DNA from: Shewanella yunxiaonensis
GTDB lineage: Bacteria; Pseudomonadota; Gammaproteobacteria; Enterobacterales; Shewanellaceae
Assembly (NCBI RefSeq): GCF_018223345.1
Contig: NZ_CP073587.1
Location: 593,001-657,000 of the forward strand
DNA: 64,000 nt
Direction of reading: 5' to 3'
Shown: in pieces, positions 36,918 to 45,937 of the stretch
How the letters are laid out: each line of letters opens with the position of its first letter
How positions within the stretch are numbered: position 1 is the stretch's first letter
The notes under the pieces: generated by a model
What the model saw: only the letters and a program-made list of their open reading frames with translations
Databases searched by the model: none
Told to the model about the DNA's origin: nothing
Translations under genes and position numbers: made by a program

Positions 36918-37480
36918 TATTTAGTCTCCTTTGCTTTGGCAAAGTCGGCATGGCTCATGCCAAGCTCATCTGCCACGGCCTTATCTTCAGCAGTCAATGC
37001 CGCCACGCCTTTGTCATGAGTGGTGGTGTCTTTGACATCGGTTTGGGTGGTGGTAAGCGCTGCGATAGCGGCACGACCTGACAGCAACTTAGTCAGCGCA
37101 GCTACACCGCTAGTCTTGCCAATTGCGGTAAGCCACTCACGATCTGCAGCACCGTAAACTTTCCCCGCCTTTTCAGCGTCACCGATGGCAGTGGTGACTG
37201 CAGCATCGCCAGCAGTTGAACTGAGTGCGGCGACTTTCGTCTGCAGCTCGTTGTACGCTTCAACCGGCACATATTTAGTGGGGTCAACTTCGCCTTTCTT
37301 TTGAGCCGTCAATGCAGCCAAGGCGGTTTCGGATGCATCGGCTTTGTCAGCCTTTGCTTTCAAGGCGGTGCAGGCAGCAATGCCTTTATCAATTAACCCA
37401 GTGACGGCTTCAGCGTTAGTGAGGTCTACGCCCTCACAGCTCACGCCGAGCGCAGCCAGCAGGCGCTGTGCTTGGTTCAT
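36917..37480 (-). CDS. Scaffold protein from internal in-frame start (Mu GpZ-like)
   Basis: Within the protease gene an ATG at 37480 (MNQAQRLLAALGVSCEG) is preceded by GGGAGAT at good spacing. It would give a 187-residue scaffold identical to the C-terminal half, as in phage Mu where Z is nested in I. Confidence 0.7.
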   Translation of the reverse strand: MNQAQRLLAALGVSCEGVDLTNAEAVTGLIDKGIAACTALKAKADKADASETALAALTAQKKGEVDPTKYVPVEAYNELQTKVAALSSTAGDAAVTTAIGDAEKAGKVYGAADREWLTAIGKTSGVAALTKLLSGRAAIAALTTTQTDVKDTTTHDKGVAALTAEDKAVADELGMSHADFAKAKETK

Positions 37481-38047
37481 AGTGATATCTCCCTGTTGGG
37501 GTTTTGTTGAAAAATCTTTAGTGAGTGCGGCGACAGCTTTAAGACCATCGAGCGCAGGATTATTGGTGAGTGCGATATGCAGCAGCGCTATCGGTCTTCC
37601 CGTTTCTTTGTCGTAGGAAAATACCGCACTGATGTAGCGATATTCTCCGCCGCGAATGTACTCAACAGCCCTAGCTGTCCAGGTGATAGGATTGGCAAAC
37701 AAACCGAAGCCTGGTTCGTAACCTAATGCTGAAGGTTTAAACCATCCAGCCGCTGGTGCAGGCTGACCGTTCTCTTCGGTACGCAAGGTTTGGTGTTCGT
37801 AATCGGCGGGAAAATCATTGATGCGAGTAAGTGCGTTAGCCTGAATAGACTGCCAGGAAAGTTCATCCATTATCCATTGCCCACTAGGGACGTCAGTGGG
37901 TCGGCCATCCGTGGCCGCGAACGCACCGTCAGGGAGCAGTTGTACGCGGCTATCGCTGTGCTCATTTATTATGAGCGAACAAGCAACTGTGCCCAGATGG
38001 GCATGGACAGCAGTCATAGCAGCAATAGCGGTGGTTGATTTGCGCAT
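36917..38047 (-). CDS. Head maturation protease with scaffold domain, Mu GpI-like
   Basis: A 376-residue protein. The N-terminal part (about 1-180) is the phage protease (LPDGAFAATDGRP, FPADYEHQTLRT, then GGEYRYISAVFSYD with PIALLHIALTNNPALDGL). The C-terminal part from residue about 190 is the alanine-rich scaffold (helical, ending MSHADFAKAKETK). The ATG at 38047 is used; a TTG at 38053 is also in frame. The start is only 9 nt after the stem of the moron B terminator, so the usual leader has been replaced. An internal start makes the scaffold alone. Confidence 0.87.
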   Translation of the reverse strand: MRKSTTAIAAMTAVHAHLGTVACSLIINEHSDSRVQLLPDGAFAATDGRPTDVPSGQWIMDELSWQSIQANALTRINDFPADYEHQTLRTEENGQPAPAAGWFKPSALGYEPGFGLFANPITWTARAVEYIRGGEYRYISAVFSYDKETGRPIALLHIALTNNPALDGLKAVAALTKDFSTKPQQGDITMNQAQRLLAALGVSCEGVDLTNAEAVTGLIDKGIAACTALKAKADKADASETALAALTAQKKGEVDPTKYVPVEAYNELQTKVAALSSTAGDAAVTTAIGDAEKAGKVYGAADREWLTAIGKTSGVAALTKLLSGRAAIAALTTTQTDVKDTTTHDKGVAALTAEDKAVADELGMSHADFAKAKETK

Positions 38048-38051
38048 AAAC

Positions 38052-38080
38052 AAAAGGCACTCACAGTAAACTTGAGTGCC
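38052..38080 (-). terminator. Terminator of moron B
   Basis: GGCACTCA (38056-38063) pairs with TGAGTGCC (38073-38080); on the minus strand TTTTG follows. It lies just before the protease start codon. Confidence 0.8.
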
Positions 38081-38110
38081 CAGTGTCTATGGTGTGCGGG
38101 GGTTAGTGGG

Positions 38111-38130
38111 TTTGAAACGTTTCTGGGTTA
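38111..38130 (-). repeat. Shared moron-end motif, copy B
   Basis: The plus strand reads TTTGAAACGTTTCTGGGTTA, identical to the copy at 47663-47682. The TAA stop of moron B is its first codon on the coding strand. Confidence 0.88.
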
Positions 38131-39141
38131 TGCTTCGTCGGCGGGTTCAAACTTAGCATTAATTACAACAGCTTCTTTAATCTGACCATCGAGATCTTTC
38201 GCATTAATTTGAAGCGTCACTGGTGAACGTTGCCACTCACCATCTTTCAATGCCTCAATATGTTTACCCTCAAGGGTTTTATCTTGAACCCTGGCAACGA
38301 ACTCAACATGAGAAGTCAGGCAACGCAGTTTAACTTTAAACTCATCAGGGTTACTGGAATCAACGCTCAGTATACGATACTTCCCATCTAACCGAATTTC
38401 TTCAGATTTGCGGCGCGCATTTTTGGATAGTTCACTTGCTACTTCACCAGTAACCTCTACACCTTGCAATTCAAAAGTAGTTGCACCTGAAGCCCTTTTA
38501 AGCAGTTCAGCTCGCGAGTCATCTGCTAATGATGCGACGTTAGCGACTTGAGCGTTTTTCACTACTAGCTCAGTAATCAGTTTTGTTCTTTCGGTCTCTT
38601 GTTCTGATGCGAACTTCAAATTTTCTATCATCGCACGTTGTTCTTCAGACTTGATTTCAGCCTGCCTAACCTCGGTACGTTTATCCAGATAATGTTTAAC
38701 TACTGCACTTCCCGCCCAAATTAGCGCAATTCCAAGAACTGTAGTAACAACGTATTCAGGTTCCATTTTACCCACCATATCAACAGCCATCTTTTCTAAT
38801 ATGTTCTGAAGATTCACATCAAAGATAGAGCTTCCTTCGCTAACAGTGACAACTATCTCAAGCGCCTTTTTCTCTTCTTGTGTCAGACTTCTTACATTTG
38901 GTGAATTGTACCTTGTTAAAGCGTATGACTTATAAATATTAGCCTGAAGCTCAATGAAAGCCTTCATCACGCTAGGGGTCAAACTAGATTTAAATTCATC
39001 GCCCTGAAGCCTTATTGACATTTTAGGCCATCCTTTAAATTCGATGGCCTCTTCGGATAAGGTCAATGATTGACTCATTAGTTTTTGGAGTAGGTTGAAA
39101 GCCTCATCTTCAGAAGAGATGACAAGTGTGGTGCCAGCCAT
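38128..39141 (-). CDS. Moron B: single-pass membrane protein of unknown function
   Basis: A 337-residue protein. Residues 1-130 are a soluble region (VISSEDEAFNLLQKLMSQSL...). One membrane helix lies near residues 130-155 (VVTTVLGIALIWAGSAVV), then a charged coiled coil (TEVRQAEIKSEEQRAMIE...) and a beta-rich C-terminus (YRILSVDSSNPDEFKVKLRC). I recognise no family. It interrupts the head gene order between the G-like and I-like genes and has its own terminator, so it is probably expressed in the lysogen. A role in phage exclusion is possible but not shown. Confidence 0.65.
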   Translation of the reverse strand: MAGTTLVISSEDEAFNLLQKLMSQSLTLSEEAIEFKGWPKMSIRLQGDEFKSSLTPSVMKAFIELQANIYKSYALTRYNSPNVRSLTQEEKKALEIVVTVSEGSSIFDVNLQNILEKMAVDMVGKMEPEYVVTTVLGIALIWAGSAVVKHYLDKRTEVRQAEIKSEEQRAMIENLKFASEQETERTKLITELVVKNAQVANVASLADDSRAELLKRASGATTFELQGVEVTGEVASELSKNARRKSEEIRLDGKYRILSVDSSNPDEFKVKLRCLTSHVEFVARVQDKTLEGKHIEALKDGEWQRSPVTLQINAKDLDGQIKEAVVINAKFEPADEA

Positions 39142-39197
39142 TGATATTCCCTATGTTATTTTTCTTCCATATGCGCAACAAATAACACTGTAAACCA

Positions 39198-39236
39198 GTT
39201 TAAATCCCGTTTAAATCCTCTTGTAAGCGTTTAAAT
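39198..39236. promoter_or_regulatory. Three GTTTAAAT repeats upstream of moron B
   Basis: GTTTAAAT occurs at 39198-39205, 39209-39216 and 39229-39236, spaced 11 and 20 bp, that is about one and two helical turns. The spacing suggests a protein-binding array in the moron promoter. A related ATTTAAAC lies just after the repressor gene (near 57683). Confidence 0.45.
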
Positions 39237-39299
39237 GGTTTTTGTGCGCGTGGTTGTATCAAATTTTGCACTGCGTTCGTTACAGTTCATTTTAGCGCG

Positions 39300-39779
39300 T
39301 CACACATCTGAGAGCAGATAATCACCTAGCGTTGCCAAAATCTCCTGCTCATCGACCGTGTTGATCCCCAAATACTCACGAGCTGGGATATTGCCCCACG
39401 GGATGGGGTGGCCGTTGACGTTGCCGAACTCGCCCTTATCGGCGCCATAGAACATCACCGCGCCGTAAATCATCGGCGTACCAATCTCGACAGCATTGCT
39501 GAAAGCGTTGTATGCCAGGTTAAACAGGTAGCCATTTTCGATCAGGATTTTATCGACGTTCTTTTTCTTGCGGGATTTGGTGACGTCACTTAATGGCGCG
39601 AAGGCTTCACCGTCTGGGGTAACGCCTTGCTCAATGCGGTCCTGGTTACTGCCTAACAGATATTCCCCAATGGCAGTCATGGCAGGTTTTAGATCCCCGG
39701 CATGTTGTTGCAGCTTTTGAAAGGCATTTGAAAGCTCATCAAAGCCGGTTTCAGTGATGGTTAAATTTACGCCTGCCAT
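39300..39779 (-). CDS. Virion morphogenesis protein, Mu GpG-like
   Basis: A 159-residue protein with TEIGEYLLGSNQDRIEQG-type sequence (AIGEYLLGSNQDRI), the DGEAFAPLSDVTKSRKKK motif and HPIPWGNIPAREYLGI near the C-terminus, hallmarks of the Mu G/phage virion morphogenesis family. It acts in head-tail completion. It follows the Mu F homologue after an 85-bp gap. Confidence 0.88.
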   Translation of the reverse strand: MAGVNLTITETGFDELSNAFQKLQQHAGDLKPAMTAIGEYLLGSNQDRIEQGVTPDGEAFAPLSDVTKSRKKKNVDKILIENGYLFNLAYNAFSNAVEIGTPMIYGAVMFYGADKGEFGNVNGHPIPWGNIPAREYLGINTVDEQEILATLGDYLLSDV

Positions 39780-39864
39780 TGGCAGTGACTCCTGTTATAA
39801 TCAGCCTAATGGTAACGCCATTTGGGTACGGCCGCATAATGACGTTGCGATGCACAACATCCCG

Positions 39865-41067
39865 TTACGGTGTTGAGGCCCCAATCAATATCCCGCGCCG
39901 CTGTTTGTTTATGTAGTTCACATCGCTTGGCATCATGGTCCACGCTTCCAGCAACCCCTTGTTTACTTGCGTTACCAACAGCAGTGCTTTGCCTTTTTTA
40001 TCTTTGTAGACCTTCATCATTCGCACCCGAAGCTCTATTTTTCCGGTACCTTTATGGCGTTCAAATGTCGCCCAGGTTTCATCCGGGTTTTTCAGTAGAT
40101 CAATTAACCAGGTGATGTAAGGGGCACGGCCTAAGTCATCTTTCATGTGCGCTGCCAAACTGGCGGCATTGATGTAAACAGGAAGTGGCCCATCTTCCAG
40201 CACCACTTCGGCAGCACCAAACAGGTGCGTAATATTATTAGTTAGCTGCTGTACTGACGTAACGTGACTACCGAGGGCGGTAGGTATGGCATTAACGGGC
40301 AGTGCCGCTGCTAGTCCTGCGGTCTTCCAGTTCCCTGGGGTGAGTTGTTCCCATGCGTCTGCTTTAAGATGCTGCCACTGTGCCATCGCCTGGTCATTGA
40401 GCTGCTTGCCGAACGCGACTTCACCCGGCGAATAGTCGAACCCCGGATCAATCCCTTTTGGGATATCCAGCACTTCGCCCGTTTTCTGGTTACTCCATTC
40501 GTAGGTTTCGGTGCCGGGTTCCTGGCTGACCACCAAGCCACGGCGCTTGATTTGCTCGGCAGTTAGACCGCGAACGGAACAGGTACAGCCCCAGCCGTTC
40601 TGTGGAAAGTGGGTTTTCCACCACGGGCTAGTGGCGGGCAAGATCAAATCGTTCCAGGATAAATGGTCTTGCCGTGGTACTGACGGATGGCCGTGCTTGT
40701 ACTGCCAGTATTCAAACTGTTGCAGTTGCTGCCAGCGGCCTGTGTTATAGCTCTGGCGCATGTTGGTGTCGTAGATAATCTGTGACCGCCAGTCGGCATT
40801 GCCCTTATGATCCCAACCGTGCTTGGCAACAATATCCTTAAACTGCTTTTTAAATTCGCCCAGGCTCATACCATCAGCAATGGCGGCATCCACTGACTGA
40901 CGCAGGTCAGTGAGCAAGTCAGCTTTCTGTGCCCCGGCCACCACAAAGGCACGGCTGTGCATGCCACCCCATATGTCATCCCAGGCGGCAGTTGGCAGAT
41001 TGAGTTTGCCCCGGAAGAAGTCGATAGCGAGCTGGAACTGCACGCTGCCATATTGGGTTTCTGGCAT
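39865..41067 (-). CDS. Head morphogenesis protein, Mu GpF (Gp30)-like
   Basis: A 400-residue minor head protein of the SPP1 gp7/Mu F type. The core near residues 95-200 includes IIYDTNMRQSYNTGRW and HFPQNGWGCTCSVRGLT, the conserved Cys-containing motif. The C-terminal part (about 290-395) holds a second domain common in Mu-like F proteins. It starts 1 bp after the portal stop. Confidence 0.9.
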   Translation of the reverse strand: MPETQYGSVQFQLAIDFFRGKLNLPTAAWDDIWGGMHSRAFVVAGAQKADLLTDLRQSVDAAIADGMSLGEFKKQFKDIVAKHGWDHKGNADWRSQIIYDTNMRQSYNTGRWQQLQQFEYWQYKHGHPSVPRQDHLSWNDLILPATSPWWKTHFPQNGWGCTCSVRGLTAEQIKRRGLVVSQEPGTETYEWSNQKTGEVLDIPKGIDPGFDYSPGEVAFGKQLNDQAMAQWQHLKADAWEQLTPGNWKTAGLAAALPVNAIPTALGSHVTSVQQLTNNITHLFGAAEVVLEDGPLPVYINAASLAAHMKDDLGRAPYITWLIDLLKNPDETWATFERHKGTGKIELRVRMMKVYKDKKGKALLLVTQVNKGLLEAWTMMPSDVNYINKQRRGILIGASTP

Positions 41068-41068
41068 A

Positions 41069-42898
41069 TTAGTTCCCCAGCTCTACATCGTATCTTCCCG
41101 CCAGTGCGGCGGCAGCCATTGCCTGTTGCATGATGGCAGATAGTGCAACTGCCCCCCGATCGCTGAACGATGTAATCAGTGCCTTTTCCACATCATCCCA
41201 ACTGGTTGCCTCATTAACAGCCTTGCTAATTGCGCTGATGTCATCATCCAGTTGCTGACCTGCCGCGACAGCTAATGCCTGAGTTAGCGGATCAATATCG
41301 GCTGACTTAGGCGCAGCTTGCTTCAACGCCACAATGGCACGCAGGGCGGCAGCTGTTGGATCGGGTTTAGTCGCTGGCAGCTGTGACTGCCGTTGTTTTC
41401 CACTCAGCATTTGATTGATCAGATTATCCGGGATTGCCGGGAACCCGGCTTTAATCAGTGCCTGGGCAGCATCCTTATCCAGTTCTCCGGCGGTGTACTG
41501 CTGGATGATTTCACTCAGCGAGGTTATCTGCGCACCATTCAGTGCCGTCTGCTGTACTGAATCTGTACCTGCTCCTGGTGTTGCGGTTGGCTGTGATTGT
41601 GCTGCATCAGCATTGGGGGCTGTGGCTGGCAGCTGCTGCACGCCAAGCACCAGTTCATCATCTTTTGGTACCGGGATTTTTAGCTTATCGGCGACCCACT
41701 GGTTAGATATTTTCATGCCGATATTTACCAGTGCAGGTATCGCTTCTGAGTAGGTTTTTAAATCTTCAGGGTCCTGCGTATCAAATACCAACCGTGGACG
41801 ACGGCGCATATTGCTGAAGGTGCTGCCATTGAGCATCACCAGCGGCCACACTAAATCACGGGTCAACGTGCTGGCGATTTGTCGCAGGTCACTGGCCAGC
41901 AATTCCTGGCGCACTTCATCATGGACATTACCCAGCGCATTGGTGGATGACTTGCCGTCTGCCTGGCTGGTGAGCGTACCGCCGAGAATGGCTTTACTGG
42001 CGCTGCGTTCTGCCCAGCTCACCATTGCCATGTAGGGGCCTTCACCACCTTTCGCTGCTTCTTCAAAATCAATCTGCATACCGGTCGGGATAATGCCGCC
42101 AGCGTTATGGCCGATACTCATTACCGCCTGCAACAGTGTGGATTTTTCATCCTTGGTGGCACCGGAAGGATACTTACCAAGTCGCAGCGGCAGACCATAG
42201 ATTTCCAGAAATTCAGCCAAGTCCCTGACCGAATAGTTCTTAAACAGGAACGGCCACGCTAATACCCGGATTAAGCCGGCACGGGCAATATAGCCACTCT
42301 TGGCTTTATGGGTATGTTGAATCCATCCCAGCGGCCACAGTGCTTCTGTTTGCCCTCCATCTAAGCGCAGCAGTACCTTATTACGGTCGTCATCATTAGT
42401 CTCAAAGCGGCGCGCTGGGATACTTTCAAATTTGCCTGGGTACCAAATGTTACCCTCATTCTCCCAGTGGATCTGGCTATTGGAGATTGCACGCAGAATG
42501 CCATCACCCATATCTAAAATGAGGTCTTCAAAATCCGGCAGGCTGTTGATGATATCGGTGACCATATCGGCGTCACGTTGCTCTGCAGCGCTGGCGTTCT
42601 TCGGTGCCACTATCTGCCACTGTTTACCCAGCAGTGCATTCTTGCGCTTCTGAATTTCAGCCATGATGTGCGCATCTTTCTCTTCAATATCATCAGCCAG
42701 GTCAAACTGATCCACCAAGTAGCCTTGTTCGGCGTTCAACATGATTTCTGCCAGCCGTGCCGGATTCAAGCCAGAAGTTGGGTGTGTGTCCCATTCACGA
42801 CTCACATAACCGACCTGGGCGCGGTCGGTTTGTAATTCTTTTAAGGCTGAGTTATTGCGCCCCAACCGTGCTTTAATCTCTGCAGGTGTCGCCATCAC
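41069..42898 (-). CDS. Portal protein, Mu Gp29-like (DUF935)
   Basis: A 609-residue DUF935 portal protein through which DNA is packaged. It has GDGILRAISNSQIHWE, DLAEFLEIYGLPLRLGKYP and NALGNVHDEVRQELLASD. The C-terminal 170 residues are an Ala/Gln-rich extension. The start overlaps the terminase stop by 4 bp. Confidence 0.92.
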   Translation of the reverse strand: MMATPAEIKARLGRNNSALKELQTDRAQVGYVSREWDTHPTSGLNPARLAEIMLNAEQGYLVDQFDLADDIEEKDAHIMAEIQKRKNALLGKQWQIVAPKNASAAEQRDADMVTDIINSLPDFEDLILDMGDGILRAISNSQIHWENEGNIWYPGKFESIPARRFETNDDDRNKVLLRLDGGQTEALWPLGWIQHTHKAKSGYIARAGLIRVLAWPFLFKNYSVRDLAEFLEIYGLPLRLGKYPSGATKDEKSTLLQAVMSIGHNAGGIIPTGMQIDFEEAAKGGEGPYMAMVSWAERSASKAILGGTLTSQADGKSSTNALGNVHDEVRQELLASDLRQIASTLTRDLVWPLVMLNGSTFSNMRRRPRLVFDTQDPEDLKTYSEAIPALVNIGMKISNQWVADKLKIPVPKDDELVLGVQQLPATAPNADAAQSQPTATPGAGTDSVQQTALNGAQITSLSEIIQQYTAGELDKDAAQALIKAGFPAIPDNLINQMLSGKQRQSQLPATKPDPTAAALRAIVALKQAAPKSADIDPLTQALAVAAGQQLDDDISAISKAVNEATSWDDVEKALITSFSDRGAVALSAIMQQAMAAAALAGRYDVELGN

Positions 42899-44499
42899 CA
42901 GCCTCCTTTGGTTGAAATTGGATAATCATCGTCATCATCTGGACGGTTAAAATTACGGGATGCTGCACCGTCCCAGCGGCTGGTTGATTTAGGTAGTGCG
43001 GTGTACTCAATCGCGTAGCCATCCATCAAGCTGGCACGCCACGCCATCGCCAGTGCGATCGCTGAGTCACCATGTCGCTGTCCGGTACCGCCAGCATTTT
43101 TACTGCGGTCTATCTTTGGCACCCCGTTGATGGTCTGGATTTTTGATAGGTCATCGAGAATGTCCTGATGGCGCGGAATGGTGATTAGTCCATCTTCAAA
43201 ACCACTTTTAAACTTGGGCATCCACTCGCGGTACCACGGATCATTAAGCATCACCTGCTCGACCAGATCCGTACCAAAGGTTAAGGCGGCGGCTTCTGCC
43301 AGATAACCCCCGTTTCCCGTTGCATCAAATGCCGCACCACTTAGCCGTGGTAAGCGCCGCATAATATGCAGCACTATCTGCCGCTGCTGGTCATAGGTCA
43401 TCATGCGTAGCTCGACCAGGAACGGTACCCGCCGTTGCAAGTCTTTGCCGATTTCTAATGGAGCCAGCACGGTAAGGTCGCCTTTACGCGCAAAGTCCTC
43501 GCCAAAGGCATGAGATAATTCCGGGGAAAGCTGATCCAGTAGCGGGTCAAGTTCACTGGCTAGCCAATCACCTACAAATCCGGCGCGCTGGTCATTGGTC
43601 CATTCCAGAAATCCTTTGGGTGCTTCCAGATATAAAATAGGAATATCCGGCTGCATCGCACTTTCAATCAGCAGTCGAGGCAGATACTGACCACCAGACT
43701 GTTTAGGCACGCAGTAGTATTCTTCCAGCGCATCATCTTCGGTGGCGGTGTCTTTCAGCAGTCCGGCTTTCCATTCATCTTCGGCAGTTTGGCTCCACTC
43801 AGTTCGCTTTACCTGACAGATACGTTTATACAACCCATCACGGCAAGCATCGTCCAGGGTGATGGTGTGAACGCTGTAACGTTTCTTACCCGCAAGGCTG
43901 TCCTGGATTAACTGGTTAAACAGATTGGCAACGCCATTATGCGTGGAGATCAACCGGACTTTTGCCCCCCACATGGTGAGCGCCAGTGCCGCTTTTAAGA
44001 CTTCGGCCAGATGTTCGTGGAAGGCGGCTTCGTCGATGGTGACATTACCCTGCATACCACGCAGGTTGGACGGTCTGGAGCTGAGGGCCTGCACCTTGTA
44101 ACCACTGGCGAAGTACACCACAAAGGTGAGGATGTCTTTGTCGCCATCCTGCAGCACTTCCTCTCCAATCTCGGAACAGGCTTTGTCATAGGCTTTGGCC
44201 CACATGGCAACGGCGTCGATATACTCCCGCGCCATCTCTTTTTGTGAACCGACATAAAAGCAGTTGGTACCACCGGCACTCGGTGACTTGGAGGCATCCA
44301 GCGCATCATCAGCGGCCTGTGCCCAAGTCAGACCGGTACGGCGCGACTTCTGAGCGATCTTTAGTGGTGAGTCATCCGCAATCCAGCGCTTCTGATAACC
44401 GAGTAAAACTTCTTTCTTATCAAAGGCACCAGAAAGAATCGCAGCAGAACTGGACTGCTGCATGATGTGGTTTTGTTCAGCTCTGAGTTCCAGTGCCAT
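42895..44499 (-). CDS. Terminase large subunit, Mu Gp28-like
   Basis: A 534-residue packaging motor. The ATPase part has QKSRRTGLTWAQA as the Walker A-like region near residue 48 and VTIDEAAFHEHL as Walker B near residue 150. The nuclease half includes FARKGDLTVLAPLEIG and FDATGNGGYLAEAA. Mu-type terminases package headfuls starting in host DNA. It overlaps the DUF3486 gene by one base. Confidence 0.92.
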   Translation of the reverse strand: MALELRAEQNHIMQQSSSAAILSGAFDKKEVLLGYQKRWIADDSPLKIAQKSRRTGLTWAQAADDALDASKSPSAGGTNCFYVGSQKEMAREYIDAVAMWAKAYDKACSEIGEEVLQDGDKDILTFVVYFASGYKVQALSSRPSNLRGMQGNVTIDEAAFHEHLAEVLKAALALTMWGAKVRLISTHNGVANLFNQLIQDSLAGKKRYSVHTITLDDACRDGLYKRICQVKRTEWSQTAEDEWKAGLLKDTATEDDALEEYYCVPKQSGGQYLPRLLIESAMQPDIPILYLEAPKGFLEWTNDQRAGFVGDWLASELDPLLDQLSPELSHAFGEDFARKGDLTVLAPLEIGKDLQRRVPFLVELRMMTYDQQRQIVLHIMRRLPRLSGAAFDATGNGGYLAEAAALTFGTDLVEQVMLNDPWYREWMPKFKSGFEDGLITIPRHQDILDDLSKIQTINGVPKIDRSKNAGGTGQRHGDSAIALAMAWRASLMDGYAIEYTALPKSTSRWDGAASRNFNRPDDDDDYPISTKGGW

Positions 44500-45068
44500 T
44501 ATGCGATCCCCAGAATTTCCCGCTTGATGGCATCGGCCTGTTCGCGGCTAAGCCCTGACTTGGATGCCACTTTCTCAGCAGCTTCTGCCGCCTCTGCCGC
44601 AAACGCCGCACGGATCTCTTTCTCGCGCTTGTGGCTGGCCATAGCGGCAGATTCCAAACGCTGCACTGCTAACATGGCATCTTTAATCATGCCAACATCA
44701 GCAGGCTCACCACCTTCCGATTCGGCTAACAGGGCTTTAAATAGCTGTGAACGGGCCATTTCCAGAATGAATTTGGTGACTTCACCGGTAGGCTTATCGC
44801 CCAGTTCTGCCGTCCATACTTGGGTGATCTCGCGCATCTCGCGCAATGACTTACCTACCGCTTCCATTTTGGTGGCATAGCGATTCAACCCGGCACGGCT
44901 AAGTTGCGTTTCTTCCGGCAAACCTGCCGCTTTGATAAGGGCATTCACTTCATCCAGCAGTTCGAGCTGGGTGATAGAACCATCACGCAAACCGGCGTCC
45001 AGACGCTTGCGAATTTTCTCCGGCAACAAATCGACTTTTGAACGGCGTCCACGGGTAGTTTCTGCCAT
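44499..45068 (-). CDS. Terminase small subunit-type protein, Mu Gp27-like (DUF3486)
   Basis: A 189-residue DUF3486 protein starting RGRRSKVDLLPEKIRKRLDAGL, with a helix-turn-helix (SITQLELLDEVNALI) followed by LSRAGLNRYATKMEAVG and a long alanine-rich helix. It precedes the large terminase in Mu-like phages and is taken as the DNA-recognition subunit. Confidence 0.87.
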   Translation of the reverse strand: MAETTRGRRSKVDLLPEKIRKRLDAGLRDGSITQLELLDEVNALIKAAGLPEETQLSRAGLNRYATKMEAVGKSLREMREITQVWTAELGDKPTGEVTKFILEMARSQLFKALLAESEGGEPADVGMIKDAMLAVQRLESAAMASHKREKEIRAAFAAEAAEAAEKVASKSGLSREQADAIKREILGIA

Positions 45069-45070
45069 AA

Positions 45071-45367
45071 CTATTCTCCAGCGCGTGGACGTTTGATACC
45101 GGGAACGCGAGCCAACCCACGAGCAACGTCTTCGCCACGCCCAGTGATAGTCGCCACCATGGTCTTACCAACCAGTTCAATGGTGACTAGCCCTTGTTCT
45201 TGTAGCCAAGTCAGTTGCGTGCGTACACCATCCCGGCTAATGTCCAGCCCGTAAGCATCCAGAATGTCGTGAATAATGGATTCGTTAAGCTGATACCCAG
45301 ATTCATCCGCTAGGCTGCGCAGGATCACCAGCCGTTGGTGTTCTGCTCTAATTTCAGACAACGCCAT
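45071..45367 (-). CDS. Mu Gp26-like winged-helix phage protein
   Basis: A 98-residue protein with the pattern RLVILRSLADESGYQLNESIIHDIL and ISRDGVRTQLTWLQEQGLVTIE, a winged-helix fold of the VpaChn25_0724 family of Mu-like phages. It lies at the usual place between DUF2730 and DUF3486. Function is unknown. Confidence 0.75.
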   Translation of the reverse strand: MALSEIRAEHQRLVILRSLADESGYQLNESIIHDILDAYGLDISRDGVRTQLTWLQEQGLVTIELVGKTMVATITGRGEDVARGLARVPGIKRPRAGE

Positions 45368-45703
45368 TTATCGGTCTCCTCTGCGTTCACCTTCCAGCTC
45401 GTTCTGGATCAGCATGTCTACGTTGTTGCGAATGTGGTTGATGCCTTGTTCCATCGCGCCGAATCGCGCCCCCAAACCTTCCAAGGTTTTGTCTAAGCGA
45501 TGCAATTCATCGCGGCTTGGCATCGCCTTTAAATGCAGTTCCGCATCTCGCAAGCGCTGGTTCATATCCATCACGGTATTAACCACTTTGTTATGTTCCG
45601 TCATCGGCACAAACTTCCGACTGAGCCAAGCCATGCCCAAGGTGCCGATAATGGAACCGATGGTGGCGACTATCGGCCAAACTTTAAAAAGCACATCAAG
45701 CAC
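45368..45703 (-). CDS. DUF2730 membrane protein, Mu Gp25-like
   Basis: A 111-residue protein: an N-terminal membrane helix (WPIVATIGSIIGTLGMAWL) and a coiled coil (DMNQRLRDAELHLKAMPSRDELHRL). Found in the same place in many Mu-like phages, after the lysis genes. Its role is unknown. Confidence 0.75.
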   Translation of the reverse strand: MLDVLFKVWPIVATIGSIIGTLGMAWLSRKFVPMTEHNKVVNTVMDMNQRLRDAELHLKAMPSRDELHRLDKTLEGLGARFGAMEQGINHIRNNVDMLIQNELEGERRGDR

Positions 45704-45929
45704 GGCGGCCTCCTGTCATTACCTGATTGCGGTGTTCCTGTTGGCGCTGGCAACTGATGCAACGCTGAGCGTATTGCATGACAGCGAGGCGCTCAGGCTC
45801 TATCGGTTCACCACAATCAACGCACGTCCCTGTTGCCAGTGATGTAGGTCTCGCGGCTTCTAACACTGTGGCAATCGCGTCAGTGCGGTCGCGTTCTTCC
45901 TTCTCACTGGCCCTGTCAAATACATCCAT
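45696..45929 (-). CDS. TraR/DksA-type C4 zinc-finger protein
   Basis: A 77-residue protein with the four-cysteine finger CVDCGEPI ... CISC near residues 36-60 and a helical N-terminus. Small phage TraR-like proteins bind RNA polymerase and can mimic DksA with ppGpp. It overlaps the DUF2730 gene by 8 bp. Confidence 0.85.
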   Translation of the reverse strand: MDVFDRASEKEERDRTDAIATVLEAARPTSLATGTCVDCGEPIEPERLAVMQYAQRCISCQRQQEHRNQVMTGGRRA

Positions 45930-45937
45930 GAGCGGTC

